64,000 nt of DNA, from assembly GCA_934630515.1 (NCBI GenBank), contig CAKTVV010000016.1, positions 1 through 64,000 of the forward strand. The letters run 5' to 3'. The notes below the pieces were generated by a model. The model was not told the DNA's origin. It saw only the letters and a program-made list of their open reading frames with translations, and did not search any database. The translations under genes were made by a program, and so were the position numbers. This stretch comes from an uncultured Eubacteriales bacterium (lineage in GTDB: Bacteria; Bacillota; Clostridia; Oscillospirales; Acutalibacteraceae). This document shows, piece by piece, positions 34,533-43,474 of this stretch. Position 1 is the stretch's first letter; the number at the start of each line of letters is the position of its first letter.

Positions 34533-35906
34533 TTACACCCCTTCGCTTTGAATTTCCTCAAACGCCTCCCGCACGGTACGGGCACCGACGACCTCGATCT
34601 CGGGTCGTTTCGTGACCGAGGAGAGATTGTGATACGGTAAAATAATGCGTCGAAAGCCCATGCGTGCCGCTTCACCGATCCGTTGGTCAGCATTGGACAC
34701 TGCCCGCAGCTCCCCGGTCAGACCAATCTCGCCGAAAGCAATGTTGCCGGCGGGAATCACCGCATCCTTCAGCCCGGATACCAGCGCCAATGCCACCGGC
34801 AGATCCACCGCCGGTTCATCCAGCCACAGGCCCCCCACCACATTCACATATACATCCAGATTGGAGAACAGATAGCCCGCCCGCTTCTCCAGCACTGCCA
34901 ATATCAGCGACAACCGGTTGCAGTCAAAGCCGGTCGCCATCCGCCGGGGATTTCCGAAGCCGGTGGGCGACACCAACCCCTGAATTTCCGCCAGCATGGG
35001 ACGGGTTCCCTCAATCGTGCACGCAACACAAGAGCCGCTCACATTGACAGGGCGCCCGGACAGCAGCATCAAAGAAGGGTTTTCCACCTCGGTCAGACCC
35101 CGATCGCCCATTTCAAAAACGCCCACCTCATTGGTGGAGCCATACCGATTTTTAACACAGCGCAGCAACCGGTAGCTGGAATGACGATCCCCCTCAAAAT
35201 ACAGCACACAGTCCACAATATGCTCCATCACCTTGGGACCGGCGATAGCGCCATCCTTATTTACATGTCCGACAATAAAGGTAGGAATACCCAAACGCTT
35301 GACCGAGTGCATGATGGCGGCGGTACACTCCCGCACCTGCGTCACGCTGCCGGATGCCGAGGCGATCGACGCCAGATTCATCGTCTGGATAGAGTCGATG
35401 ATCAGAATGTCCGGCTTTTCGCTCTCCAGAGCATCCAGCACCGTATCCAGATCGTTTTCGCACAACACATACAACTGCTCGGCTGCCACACCCAACCGGT
35501 CGGCACGCAGCTTGAGCTGTCCCTCCGATTCCTCGCCGGAGACATAGAGGATCTTCAGTGTCTGCCCTAAAAAGGCGCATATCTGCAGCAATAAGGTGGA
35601 TTTTCCGATACCCGGATCGCCGCCAATGAGCATCAATCCGCCTTTGACAACGCCGCCCCCCAGCACCCGATCCAGTTCCTTCATGCCGGTGCGGTAACGC
35701 TGGTGGCTGTCCATCCGAATTTCACCGATCCGCTGCACCGATGCTGCTCCTACGCCACCCCGGTGACTGCGGGAATCCGTGACCGGCTGCCGCACCTGCT
35801 CCTCGATGGAGTTCCAAGCGCCGCACTGAGGGCAGCGCCCGTACCATTTGGCCGATTCCGCTCCGCACGCATCACAGACGTATATCGGTTTGCTCTTTCC
35901 TGCCAT
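34533..35906 (-). CDS. radA: DNA repair protein RadA
   Basis: A 457-residue RecA-related ATPase that aids branch migration in recombination. An N-terminal zinc finger (CDACG...CPQCG), Walker A GGDPGIGKST, the RadA motif KNRYGSTNEVGVF (usual KNRFG), and a Lon-protease-like C-terminal domain are visible. The start at 35906 has AAGGAGG five bases upstream; the longer frame overlaps cwlD and is rejected. It lies in the cwlD-radA-comEA run. Confidence 0.96.
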   Translation of the reverse strand: MAGKSKPIYVCDACGAESAKWYGRCPQCGAWNSIEEQVRQPVTDSRSHRGGVGAASVQRIGEIRMDSHQRYRTGMKELDRVLGGGVVKGGLMLIGGDPGIGKSTLLLQICAFLGQTLKILYVSGEESEGQLKLRADRLGVAAEQLYVLCENDLDTVLDALESEKPDILIIDSIQTMNLASIASASGSVTQVRECTAAIMHSVKRLGIPTFIVGHVNKDGAIAGPKVMEHIVDCVLYFEGDRHSSYRLLRCVKNRYGSTNEVGVFEMGDRGLTEVENPSLMLLSGRPVNVSGSCVACTIEGTRPMLAEIQGLVSPTGFGNPRRMATGFDCNRLSLILAVLEKRAGYLFSNLDVYVNVVGGLWLDEPAVDLPVALALVSGLKDAVIPAGNIAFGEIGLTGELRAVSNADQRIGEAARMGFRRIILPYHNLSSVTKRPEIEVVGARTVREAFEEIQSEGV

Positions 35907-35923
35907 TTTGTCCTCCTTAGAGT

Positions 35924-36619
35924 CTATTCCATCCGGTAATTCCAATACCCGATCATAATACACCACGCCATTTTCTGTTGATATGCCGGTTCCTTCAGCT
36001 GCTCCCGTTCCGCCGGATTGGACAAAAAGCCACATTCCACCAGCACCGCCGGGCATTGGGCATGATAGAGCAGAAATATGCCGTCGGTCGCCTGTTTCAG
36101 CTCCCGTTTATTCTCCGGCTGCAATCCGGATACCACGCTGCTGCGCAGCTGCTCCGCCAACCGGCGGCTGTCCGGATGATTCCCGGAATAGAACATCTGC
36201 GCACCGTGATACTGCGGCTGTGCAAAGTGATTCTGGTGAATGGAAATAACCGCAGAAGCCGTCTGGTACAGCTCCAGACGGCGATGCATGTCCCGACTTT
36301 TCCGACTGCGGGTCGTATCCGACGGATCGCCGATGGAGATATCCTCCTGCCGGGTCATCGCCGCAGGAACGCCGCATACCCGCAGCATATCCCTCAGATC
36401 CAGACCGATCGCCAGATTGATATTCTTTTCCAGCGTGCCGTCGGCGACCTGTGCTCCGCCGTCCTCGCCGCCGTGTCCCGGATCGATAAGCAAGGGGGCT
36501 TCTGCCGGAAGTACCGCCGTCTGGATCGGATGGACAGACAGCAGCCAGGCCACCGATCCCAGCAGGCAGGCGAGCGCTCCGCTGCCAATACCGCAGAGTA
36601 TCCGTTCAGTTCGGGTCAT
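35924..36619 (-). CDS. cwlD: N-acetylmuramoyl-L-alanine amidase CwlD
   Basis: A 231-residue amidase_3 enzyme with an N-terminal transmembrane/signal helix (about residues 8-30). Zinc and catalytic residues are visible in DPGHGGEDGG, EKNIN, SIHQNHF and VECGFLSN. CwlD, with PdaA, makes muramic-delta-lactam in spore cortex so that germination enzymes can act. A SigE-like promoter just upstream (36638-36667) fits mother-cell expression. GGAGGTGGAGG precedes the ATG. Confidence 0.9.
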   Translation of the reverse strand: MTRTERILCGIGSGALACLLGSVAWLLSVHPIQTAVLPAEAPLLIDPGHGGEDGGAQVADGTLEKNINLAIGLDLRDMLRVCGVPAAMTRQEDISIGDPSDTTRSRKSRDMHRRLELYQTASAVISIHQNHFAQPQYHGAQMFYSGNHPDSRRLAEQLRSSVVSGLQPENKRELKQATDGIFLLYHAQCPAVLVECGFLSNPAEREQLKEPAYQQKMAWCIMIGYWNYRME

Positions 36620-36637
36620 ACCTCCACCTCCGCAGCC

Positions 36638-36667
36638 ATTCTATGCCTGCGGGGACAGAGAATATGC
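36638..36667 (-). promoter_or_regulatory. SigE-like sporulation promoter for cwlD
   Basis: Read leftward, GCATATT (36661-36667) and CATAGAAT (36638-36645) are 15 bases apart and match the Bacillus SigE pattern (KMATATT, CATAYAMT-like). cwlD of B. subtilis is mother-cell expressed, so the match is biologically sensible. The clostridial SigE consensus is assumed similar. Confidence 0.55.
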
Positions 36668-36672
36668 CAGCG

Positions 36673-37428
36673 TCAGATCTCGGAATCGGGCGTTTCGATC
36701 GTATCCGAGGTCTTTTTATAGGTGAGATGCTCTTTGATGGAGAATTTACGGAATCCCAGCCGATAAGAGATCGCACATACCACCGGAACAAACACCAGCG
36801 TCAGAGCACAGGCGAGCAGTCCACCCACCGGCAGCTTGCCCGGCTCTGTGTTGTTTCCTAAAACGGCATTGATATAGGGCAGGTACGGGATCTGCGTAAT
36901 CCGGTAGATCGCCAGATACAGCGTTCCCTTGCCGGTCATCTTCACGATCCACGCACCGATATACAGTAGCGCCGACGGGATCGTCGCCAGAATTCCGATC
37001 CGCAATCCACGCAGGGGATCGGGGGGTTTGCCCTTATACCGCACCTTCGTGTCGTCCTTACCGCCCAGCTCCCACAGCAGATTGTAGGGAAACACCCCCA
37101 TGAGGAACAGCATCATCAGCGTCGTCAGCACATCCAGCAGCACCTTGACACCGTGAGGGATCTCGGTGATCTTTATCACCGACTGCCCCTCCTCAGCCTC
37201 AGGAATGGAATCCTCGGTCTCCCCGGCAGTGAAATAGTGCTCCTCCACCAGTGTGGTTGTACCGGCGGCGTCTGTCTGAGCGATCCGATACCCCACCGTG
37301 CGGCCAAACAGCCCGTTTCCCAGCACCGACATGGAAAGATACAGCACCGCACACATGATCGTGGCGACAATGAGTCTACCCCACACCTTCAGCGCCGTTT
37401 TCAGCGTATGCTTCGTTGTGTTTTTCAT
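36673..37428 (-). CDS. Polytopic membrane protein of unknown function
   Basis: A 251-residue protein with about four membrane segments (about residues 16-38, 98-120, 145-168 and 205-225). An extracytoplasmic loop at about 40-92 is polar and acidic. The N-terminus is basic, which fits a cytoplasmic start. I recognise no family. It lies between rpiB and cwlD on the same strand, 14 bases after rpiB, so it is probably read with the long tsaE-rpiB unit. The SigE-like cwlD promoter begins inside its 3' flank. Confidence 0.75.
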   Translation of the reverse strand: MKNTTKHTLKTALKVWGRLIVATIMCAVLYLSMSVLGNGLFGRTVGYRIAQTDAAGTTTLVEEHYFTAGETEDSIPEAEEGQSVIKITEIPHGVKVLLDVLTTLMMLFLMGVFPYNLLWELGGKDDTKVRYKGKPPDPLRGLRIGILATIPSALLYIGAWIVKMTGKGTLYLAIYRITQIPYLPYINAVLGNNTEPGKLPVGGLLACALTLVFVPVVCAISYRLGFRKFSIKEHLTYKKTSDTIETPDSEI

Positions 37429-37442
37429 GGTCTCACCTCATA

Positions 37443-37892
37443 TTATTCGATCGCTTCGCCATTTTCCAGCGCGGTGATCATGTCGATCCGGGTCTGATGG
37501 CGCCCGCCCTCAAAAGGAGTGTCCAAAAACGCCTCGACGATCATCTTGGCTAACTCCACACCGATGACCCGTGCGCCCAACGCCAACATGTTGGCATCAT
37601 TGTGTGCCCGGGTCATTTTTGCAGAATAGGGGTCGCCGCACAAGGCGCAGCGGATACCGGGAACCTTGTTGGCTGCCAGCGACATACCGATACCGGTGCC
37701 GCAGATGACGATGCCCCGGTCGCACTCGCCGGATGCCACTGCCCGTGCCGCACGGGCGCCGTAAACGGGATAATGGCAGCTCTCCGGCGTATAGGTGCCG
37801 AAATCCCGGTATTCCAATCCCCGAGTTGTCAGCAAAGCCTCTACCTCTGCCTTCAGCTCCAATGCCGAATGGTCACATGCAATTGCAATCAT
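37443..37892 (-). CDS. rpiB: Ribose-5-phosphate isomerase B
   Basis: A 149-residue RpiB/LacA family isomerase of the pentose phosphate pathway. IACDHSALELK, the cysteine in GIVICGTGIGMS and RAHNDANMLALGARV are typical. The start at 37892 has GGAGG eight bases upstream; the frame continues five codons further without one. It follows the SDR gene by 19 bases. Confidence 0.93.
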   Translation of the reverse strand: MIAIACDHSALELKAEVEALLTTRGLEYRDFGTYTPESCHYPVYGARAARAVASGECDRGIVICGTGIGMSLAANKVPGIRCALCGDPYSAKMTRAHNDANMLALGARVIGVELAKMIVEAFLDTPFEGGRHQTRIDMITALENGEAIE

Positions 37893-37911
37893 ATCTGTTA
37901 CCTCCATAGTT

Positions 37912-38652
37912 TTATCCGATGATCATACCGCCGTTCGGCGCCAATACCTGCCCGGTGATAAACCCGGCGGCATCCGACAGTAAAAATGTCGCTGCCTGTG
38001 CCACATCCTGTACCGTCCCCAGACGGCACAGGGGCGTCTCCTCCCGGAGCTCCTGCAAAGCTGCCTCGTCGAAGCCTGCCATCATATCCGTCTGAATGAC
38101 CCCGGGCGCTACACAGTTCACACGGATGCCGGAGGGGCCGACCTCCTTTGCCAGCGCCCGGGTGAACCCGATCAGCGCCGCCTTGGCGGCAGAATAGGGT
38201 ACCTCACAGGAACCGCCCACCTGCCCCCACATGGAGGAAATATTCACGATGCTGCCGGTCTGCCGCCGGATCATACCGGGCAAAAAGCGGCGGCAGGTGT
38301 AAAACGCTCCATCCACATGGGTCGCCATCATGCGGTGCCACTCAGTGTCGGTCACATCTGTCAGCAGCTTTTGCTGAGCGATGCCGGCGTTATTCACCAG
38401 AGCCGTCACCGTACCCAGCTCCCGTTCAACGGCATCGCCCATACGGGCGACCGCCTCTGCATCGGTCACATCGCACACATATCCCTTGGCGTCGCCGCCC
38501 CGGGCAATAATCTCCGCTGCGACCGCCTGCACCGATTCGGGAGAACGTCCGTTTACGGCAACCGCATACCCACCCTGAGCCAATTGCAGAGCTATGGCTC
38601 GTCCGATCCCACGGGAGGAACCGGTCACTAACGCAATCCTCCGCATATTCAC
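37912..38652 (-). CDS. 3-oxoacyl-ACP reductase-like short-chain dehydrogenase
   Basis: A 246-residue classical SDR. The NAD(P)-binding TGSSRGIGRA, NNAG, and catalytic Ser with YSAAK (about residues 140-158) are present. It resembles FabG, but it lies outside any fatty-acid cluster (neighbours are a dCMP deaminase and rpiB), so an acyl-ACP substrate is uncertain. Its ATG overlaps the deaminase stop (ATGA). Confidence 0.88.
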   Translation of the reverse strand: MNMRRIALVTGSSRGIGRAIALQLAQGGYAVAVNGRSPESVQAVAAEIIARGGDAKGYVCDVTDAEAVARMGDAVERELGTVTALVNNAGIAQQKLLTDVTDTEWHRMMATHVDGAFYTCRRFLPGMIRRQTGSIVNISSMWGQVGGSCEVPYSAAKAALIGFTRALAKEVGPSGIRVNCVAPGVIQTDMMAGFDEAALQELREETPLCRLGTVQDVAQAATFLLSDAAGFITGQVLAPNGGMIIG

Positions 38653-39131
38653 AGCTCCAGATCGACTTGATGTCCGGTGGGCTCATACTGTGCATACTCT
38701 ACCCCGGTCATACGGAACATCAGCTTGGACGCCTTGACCGAATCGCTGTCGGAATACTTGTCCGACAGGTACACCACCCGCTTGACGCCGGACTGGATCA
38801 GCGCCTTTGCGCACTCGTTGCAGGGGAACAGCGTGGTGTATACCGTGGCGCCGTGCACATTGCCGCCGGAATAGTTCAGAATGGCGTTCAGCTCCGCATG
38901 ACACACAAAAAGATACTTCGTATCCATCGGCTGACCGTCCCGGGCCCAAGGCATTACTGCATCGGCGCAGCCGGTCGGCATTCCGTTATAGCCCACCGAC
39001 AGGATCTTGTTGTCCTTATCCACGATACAGGCACCCACCTGCGTGCCGGGATCCTTGCTGCGCTGGGCAGACAGAATAGCGATCCCCATAAAATAGGCAT
39101 CCCAGCTGAGATAATCGTTTCTCTGATCCAT
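38649..39131 (-). CDS. dCMP deaminase
   Basis: A 160-residue zinc-dependent deaminase that turns dCMP into dUMP for thymidylate synthesis. Zinc motif HAE (CHAELNAIL) and PCNEC are intact; SKDPGTQVGACIVDKDNKILSVGYNG is typical of dCMP deaminase rather than tRNA or cytidine deaminases. The dUMP would feed ThyX, encoded elsewhere in this window. It is five bases after mutY. Confidence 0.93.
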   Translation of the reverse strand: MDQRNDYLSWDAYFMGIAILSAQRSKDPGTQVGACIVDKDNKILSVGYNGMPTGCADAVMPWARDGQPMDTKYLFVCHAELNAILNYSGGNVHGATVYTTLFPCNECAKALIQSGVKRVVYLSDKYSDSDSVKASKLMFRMTGVEYAQYEPTGHQVDLEL

Positions 39132-39136
39132 AACCG

Positions 39137-40201
39137 TTATACCTCCCCGGTCAAAAGTGATGGCAATAACGCCGCATAAGCTCGAAAAGCACTGGGCAAG
39201 GCTACCGTCGCCTGTAATTCAGTCAGAGATGACCAAGCATAGCCCTGCGGCAGCTGGGGCAGCCCGGCGCAGCGATACAGCTCACCGGTCATGCGCCATT
39301 CCACATGAGAAAACAGGTGCTTACCCGGCGGCAATGCAAGCGGTGCGCTCAACCCGGTCAGCGGAAGCATCGACTCCTCGCTGCACAGATGATTAGGCAG
39401 CTCCCACAAGCCCGCCAGCAATCCGCTATCCGGACGGCGGTGCAGCAGCACCCGTTTGTCTCCGTCGGTGCCGCCGATCACCACCTGCACTGTGCGCTCC
39501 TCAACACGGCGGGTCTGGCGCTTCACCCGTACCGGCAGCTCCCCCTGCCGTCCGGCAGCAAAGGCCTCACAGCCAAACCGCAGCGGACACAACTCACACC
39601 GGGGGCTGGCACCGGGAAGACACACGGTCTCTCCCAGCTCCATCACCGCCTGATTAAAGCGCCCCGGCTCGTTCGAAGGCAGCAGCTCCCGGAAAAGAGC
39701 CGCATAATGCCGTTTAGCGCCTGCAGACAATACATCCGTCTCATCGCAGCACAGCCGGGACATTACCCGCATTCCGTTTCCGTCCACTGCCGGAACCGGA
39801 ATGGCAAATGCGATCGAGGCAATGGCTCCCGCCGTGTAATCGCCGATGCCGGGCAGTGCCAATAAAGCTTCGTAATCAGCGGGCAGCTCGCCGCCGTAAT
39901 CCCGACATAGGATCTGCGCCGCCTTTTGCAAATTGCGCACCCGGCTATAGTAGCCCAAGCCCTCCCACAGCTTCAGCAATACATCCTCCGGCGCTGCCGC
40001 CAGCGACGGTACGTCCGGAAGTCTTGCCATAAACCGCTCATAATACGGCAGCACTGCCTCAATACGGGTCTGCTGCAGCATAATTTCCGACACCCAAACT
40101 CGGTATGGGGTAGGCGCTTGTCTCCATGGAAGCGGGCGATTGTGAGTGAGATACCAGTCCGATAAAGCGGCTGCGCCCTTTCTTTTCAGAGCGTCGTTCA
40201 T
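39137..40201 (-). CDS. mutY: A/G-specific adenine glycosylase
   Basis: A 354-residue base-excision repair enzyme that removes adenine opposite 8-oxoguanine. The N-terminal catalytic part has VSEIMLQQTRIEAVLPYYERF and LPGIGDYTAGAI (helix-hairpin-helix with catalytic Asp at VDGNGMRV). The iron-sulfur cysteines are CLPGASPRCELCPLRFGC, i.e. C-X7-C-X2-C-X5-C, one residue longer than the E. coli spacing. The C-terminal NUDIX-like 8-oxoG recognition domain covers about residues 230-350. Confidence 0.95.
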   Translation of the reverse strand: MNDALKRKGAAALSDWYLTHNRPLPWRQAPTPYRVWVSEIMLQQTRIEAVLPYYERFMARLPDVPSLAAAPEDVLLKLWEGLGYYSRVRNLQKAAQILCRDYGGELPADYEALLALPGIGDYTAGAIASIAFAIPVPAVDGNGMRVMSRLCCDETDVLSAGAKRHYAALFRELLPSNEPGRFNQAVMELGETVCLPGASPRCELCPLRFGCEAFAAGRQGELPVRVKRQTRRVEERTVQVVIGGTDGDKRVLLHRRPDSGLLAGLWELPNHLCSEESMLPLTGLSAPLALPPGKHLFSHVEWRMTGELYRCAGLPQLPQGYAWSSLTELQATVALPSAFRAYAALLPSLLTGEV

Positions 40202-40274
40202 AAAAATTCCTCAAAAATGGACGAAACGGGCCGTCCTTGCCGCTATGCGGCAAAGATGACCCGTGTGCGCCCGT

Positions 40275-40907
40275 TTATTTTGTGCCGAAAATGCGGTCGC
40301 CGGCATCGCCCAATCCGGGAACGATGTAGCCATTTTCATTGAGGTGCAGATCCTGCGAGGCGCAGTAGATCTTCACATCCGGATGCTTATCCGACAGTGC
40401 CTTCAGGCCCTCCGGCGCCGCAATAATGCACATGAATTTGATGCTGCGGGGATGCCGGGTCTTGATCTGATCGATAGCATCGATGGCAGAGCCGCCGGTA
40501 GCCAACATGGGATCCAGCACGACCACGTCCCGTTCCTCAATATCATGAGGCAGCTTACAGTAGTACGGATGAGGGATCAGCGTCTCCTCATCCCGGTACA
40601 TGCCGATATGTCCCACACGAGCGGAGGGGATCAGCTCCAGCGCACCATCCACCATGCCCAGACCGGCACGCAGGATCGGAACAAATGCCAGCTTGCGTCC
40701 CGCAATGACCTTGCTCTTGGCAACGGTGATGGGGGTCTCTACCTCCACCTCGCAAACCGGCAGATCCCGGGTCGCCTCATACACCATCAGCTCGGTGATC
40801 TCCTTGATCAGCTCACGGAATTGCTTAGAGCTGGTGTTTTTGTCCCGCAGCAAGGTCACCTTGTGCTGGATCAGCGGATGGTCTGCGATGAACGGTGAGT
40901 TCGACAT
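40275..40907 (-). CDS. upp: Uracil phosphoribosyltransferase
   Basis: A 210-residue salvage enzyme: uracil plus PRPP gives UMP. The PRPP loop [10 protein letters not shown] and the [14 protein letters not shown] and [13 protein letters not shown] segments are diagnostic. The start at 40907 has GGAGG eight bases upstream; two ATG codons further upstream are worse placed. It follows tsaB by 40 bases. No PyrR site was recognised. Confidence 0.97.
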   Translation of the reverse strand: MSNSPFIADHPLIQHKVTLLRDKNTSSKQFRELIKEITELMVYEATRDLPVCEVEVETPITVAKSKVIAGRKLAFVPILRAGLGMVDGALELIPSARVGHIGMYRDEETLIPHPYYCKLPHDIEERDVVVLDPMLATGGSAIDAIDQIKTRHPRSIKFMCIIAAPEGLKALSDKHPDVKIYCASQDLHLNENGYIVPGLGDAGDRIFGTK

Positions 40908-40947
40908 TTTCATTACCTCCATAATATATCATGCGAAACCGCATGGA

Positions 40948-41691
40948 TTACTGTGTTATCTGCGCCGCTTCCCCGCCGGTCTGACGGGCACGCAGCTCCC
41001 GCTCTGCCTGCGGGAGGCGCAGATAGGTGGGCATCAAAGCGGCAGCCGAGACAGTCTCCCCCTGCGCCAGCTTATGTCGGGCGACCAACGCCGTTCCCAC
41101 CGCCGACTGAAATCGCAGCGGCGTCGGCGCCAGCGACAGCCGGGGAATATCCTCTTTCAGCATAGTATAGCACATATTACTGCCGTCGCCAACCAAAATC
41201 ACCGATTTTTTTTGACTTTTTAGCCGGTTTTTCAATTCTTCGACCGGCAACGCCTCATCCGGTGTCAGCCGGGACAGTGCGCCGTCTGCATCCAGTGAAA
41301 AGGCAGCCGTATATACCTGCTGGCAACGAGCATCCATCACGCAGCAGATCAGCCCCTCCATCGGCAGAGAACGCAGCGGCTCTGCCATCGCCTCCAGGGT
41401 TGAAACAGCTATGCAGGGGATCTCATCTGCAAAGGCCAACCCCTTTACAGTGGAAACACCAATACGCACACCGGTAAAGGAGCCCGGCCCCACATTCACG
41501 GCTACAGCGTCCAGCTGTTTCACCGAAACGCCGGATAATTGCAGCATATGCTCGATCATAGGCATCAGCGTCTGGCTGTGGGTCTGTCCACTATGGCTAT
41601 AATAAGACGCCAGCACCCGTTCCTCCTGCAAAAGCGCACAGGAGACCGGTGTTGCCGAGGTATCGACCGCAAGGATCAACGCCACATCCAT
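40948..41691 (-). CDS. tsaB: tRNA threonylcarbamoyladenosine biosynthesis protein TsaB
   Basis: A 247-residue actin-like ATPase-fold protein that works with TsaD and TsaE to form t6A37 in ANN-decoding tRNAs. LAVDTSATPVSCALL and VNVGPGSFTGVRIG are the clear family signatures. The ATG at 41691 has AAGGA close upstream; GTG at 41694 is an alternative. It lies downstream of tsaE, the usual pairing; tsaD and rimI are not in the window. Confidence 0.93.
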   Translation of the reverse strand: MDVALILAVDTSATPVSCALLQEERVLASYYSHSGQTHSQTLMPMIEHMLQLSGVSVKQLDAVAVNVGPGSFTGVRIGVSTVKGLAFADEIPCIAVSTLEAMAEPLRSLPMEGLICCVMDARCQQVYTAAFSLDADGALSRLTPDEALPVEELKNRLKSQKKSVILVGDGSNMCYTMLKEDIPRLSLAPTPLRFQSAVGTALVARHKLAQGETVSAAALMPTYLRLPQAERELRARQTGGEAAQITQ

Positions 41692-41752
41692 CACTTCCTT
41701 TCAGCTCTGTCCCGAAACTCCGATCGTACAACAGTGCGTTCCGTTCTTTGGT

Positions 41753-42178
41753 TCACTCCGAAGGAACCACTCGTTCAATGCAGCGGGTCTGCTCATCCGG
41801 TGCAGAAAAATACAGCCGAATCGCATCCGCAGGCAGAGCGTTTTCGATGTTCTCGCTCCACTCCACCACCAGAATGGCTCCCGCCGCCAAGTAATCAAAA
41901 AAGCCTGTGGAATACAGGTCGTCCCAGCCGGAGACCCGGTACATATCGAAATGTACCAGCGGCGGAGTGCCACCGTAATCGTGTACCAGCGCAAAGGTAG
42001 GACTGGACACCGGAGCTGTGAGCCCCATCCCCCGAGCAATTCCCCGCACTAAGGCGGTCTTCCCCATGCCCATGCCGCCGAACAGAGCCAGCACGGCACC
42101 GCTGTGCAAGGCAGGTGCCAACGCCGCACCAAACGCCTCGGTTTCTTCCACCGAATGGGATATGACCCGGTCTACCAC
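41753..42178 (-). CDS. tsaE: tRNA threonylcarbamoyladenosine biosynthesis ATPase TsaE
   Basis: A 141-residue P-loop ATPase of the t6A pathway. Walker A is FGGMGMGKTALVRG, SSPTFALVHDYGG is the family switch region, and VVEWSEN the terminal motif. A promoter lies upstream at 42217-42245. It opens the long leftward run through tsaB, upp, mutY and beyond. Confidence 0.95.
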   Translation of the reverse strand: MVDRVISHSVEETEAFGAALAPALHSGAVLALFGGMGMGKTALVRGIARGMGLTAPVSSPTFALVHDYGGTPPLVHFDMYRVSGWDDLYSTGFFDYLAAGAILVVEWSENIENALPADAIRLYFSAPDEQTRCIERVVPSE

Positions 42179-42216
42179 GGCGGCACCTCCTTGCTCGACA
42201 AAATTCGCTACTTAGT

Positions 42217-42245
42217 ATTTTATCACACTTTCGCAAATAATGAAA
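42217..42245 (-). promoter_or_regulatory. Probable promoter for tsaE operon
   Basis: Read leftward, TTTCAT (42240-42245) and TAAAAT (42217-42222) are 17 bases apart. Both hexamers depart from consensus. Confidence 0.5.
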
Positions 42246-42252
42246 GAGAAAC

Positions 42253-42281
42253 TTGCATCCTGCGTAAAAATTCGGTATAAT
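42253..42281 (+). promoter_or_regulatory. Sigma-A-type promoter for rodA/ftsW-type gene
   Basis: TTGCAT (42253-42258) and consensus TATAAT (42276-42281) are 17 bases apart. Confidence 0.8.
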
Positions 42282-42313
42282 GGACAGGAATGAACTGAAG
42301 GGATGGGAGCGGC

Positions 42314-43474
42314 TTGTCCAAACACTCTTTGAAACAATCGGTACGCACCTTTTTCTATTATTCCAATCTGCGACTGATCCTGTTATGTCTTGCAGCATCG
42401 GTCTATGGGTGTCTGCTGGTGTATTCCGCCGCACGCAGCGCCGGCAACGGCATGAGCGGCGTGATCATGCAGGTCGGTGCCTCGATCGTTGGGCTGATCC
42501 TCGCCATGCTCATCTCGCAAGTGGACTATGAGGACATCTGCCGCCTGTGGCCGGTTTGGTCTGCTCTTGCCGTGGGACTGGTACTGCTCACCTTCACTCC
42601 GCTGGGGCTGAATGTGGCGGGCACTGACGACACCGCCTGGCTGGGCATTCGCATCGGCTCCTTTCGCCTGACCTTTCAGCCGGCGGAGCTGATGAAGATC
42701 AACTTCATTATCACCTTTGCCGTTCACCTGTCCCGGGTGCAGCAGGATATCCGACGGTTCAAAACATTGGTGCTGCTGGCGCTCCACGCCATGATCCCCA
42801 TTGGTCTGGTGTTTTTGCAGGGCGATGATGGCACGGCGCTGGTCTTTATCATGATATTTCTGAGCATGCTGCTCGTCAGCGGCGTCAATCTGTTGTACTA
42901 TGTGTTGGGGCTGGCCGGAGTATGTGCGCTGGTCCCTCTGGCGTGGACCTATCTGCTCACCGACGATAAAAAAGCCCGGTTTCTTTGCATACTGCCCCCG
43001 TATATCGAAAAATACCTCGGCACCACCGGCTGGCAGCAGTATGAAGGGCTGAAAGCCATCGGCTCCGGCAAGCTCACCGGTGTAGGCTATCTGCAGGGCG
43101 GCAAGGGCTTTTCCTTTGCACGAAACAACGATTTGATCTTTACGGTCGCCGCAGAGGAATTTGGCTTCATCGGCGGATTGCTGCTGTTTGTGCTGCTGCT
43201 TTTGCTGCTGTTTGAGCTGGTGCGCTGCGTCAAGCAGGCTCGGGACGATCTGGGCGGCTACATCTGTGTCGGTATGCTGGCGCTGATCGGATTTCAATCC
43301 ATCATCAATCTGGGAATGTGTCTGCGGGTGCTGCCGGTCATCGGGATCACGCTTCCGTTTTTCAGTGCCGGCGGCAGTTCGGTAGCGACGCTGTATTTAG
43401 GCGTAGGATTGGTGCTCAGTGTCTCCTTTTCTCAGCGCACCCGGCGCAAGAGCTTAGCGGAGCTGCGCAGCTGA
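42314..43474 (+). CDS. SEDS family peptidoglycan polymerase (RodA/FtsW/SpoVE type)
   Basis: A 386-residue SEDS membrane glycosyltransferase that polymerises lipid II with a class B PBP partner. About ten membrane spans are visible. FRLTFQPAELMKINFII, LQGDDGTALVFIMIF and GVGYLQGGKGFSFARNNDLIFTVAAEEFG are strong SEDS motifs. The TTG at 42314 follows GGGAG. Its last 21 bases overlap the convergent rlmA-type gene. RodA is likeliest from overall form, but FtsW/SpoVE paralogues are not excluded. Confidence 0.9.
   Translation: MSKHSLKQSVRTFFYYSNLRLILLCLAASVYGCLLVYSAARSAGNGMSGVIMQVGASIVGLILAMLISQVDYEDICRLWPVWSALAVGLVLLTFTPLGLNVAGTDDTAWLGIRIGSFRLTFQPAELMKINFIITFAVHLSRVQQDIRRFKTLVLLALHAMIPIGLVFLQGDDGTALVFIMIFLSMLLVSGVNLLYYVLGLAGVCALVPLAWTYLLTDDKKARFLCILPPYIEKYLGTTGWQQYEGLKAIGSGKLTGVGYLQGGKGFSFARNNDLIFTVAAEEFGFIGGLLLFVLLLLLLFELVRCVKQARDDLGGYICVGMLALIGFQSIINLGMCLRVLPVIGITLPFFSAGGSSVATLYLGVGLVLSVSFSQRTRRKSLAELRS

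Noticed and set aside
40202..40274. Possible terminator after upp
   Set aside because: Inverted segments exist (for example GCCGC and GCGGC), but there is no proper T-run and the gene run continues on the same strand.
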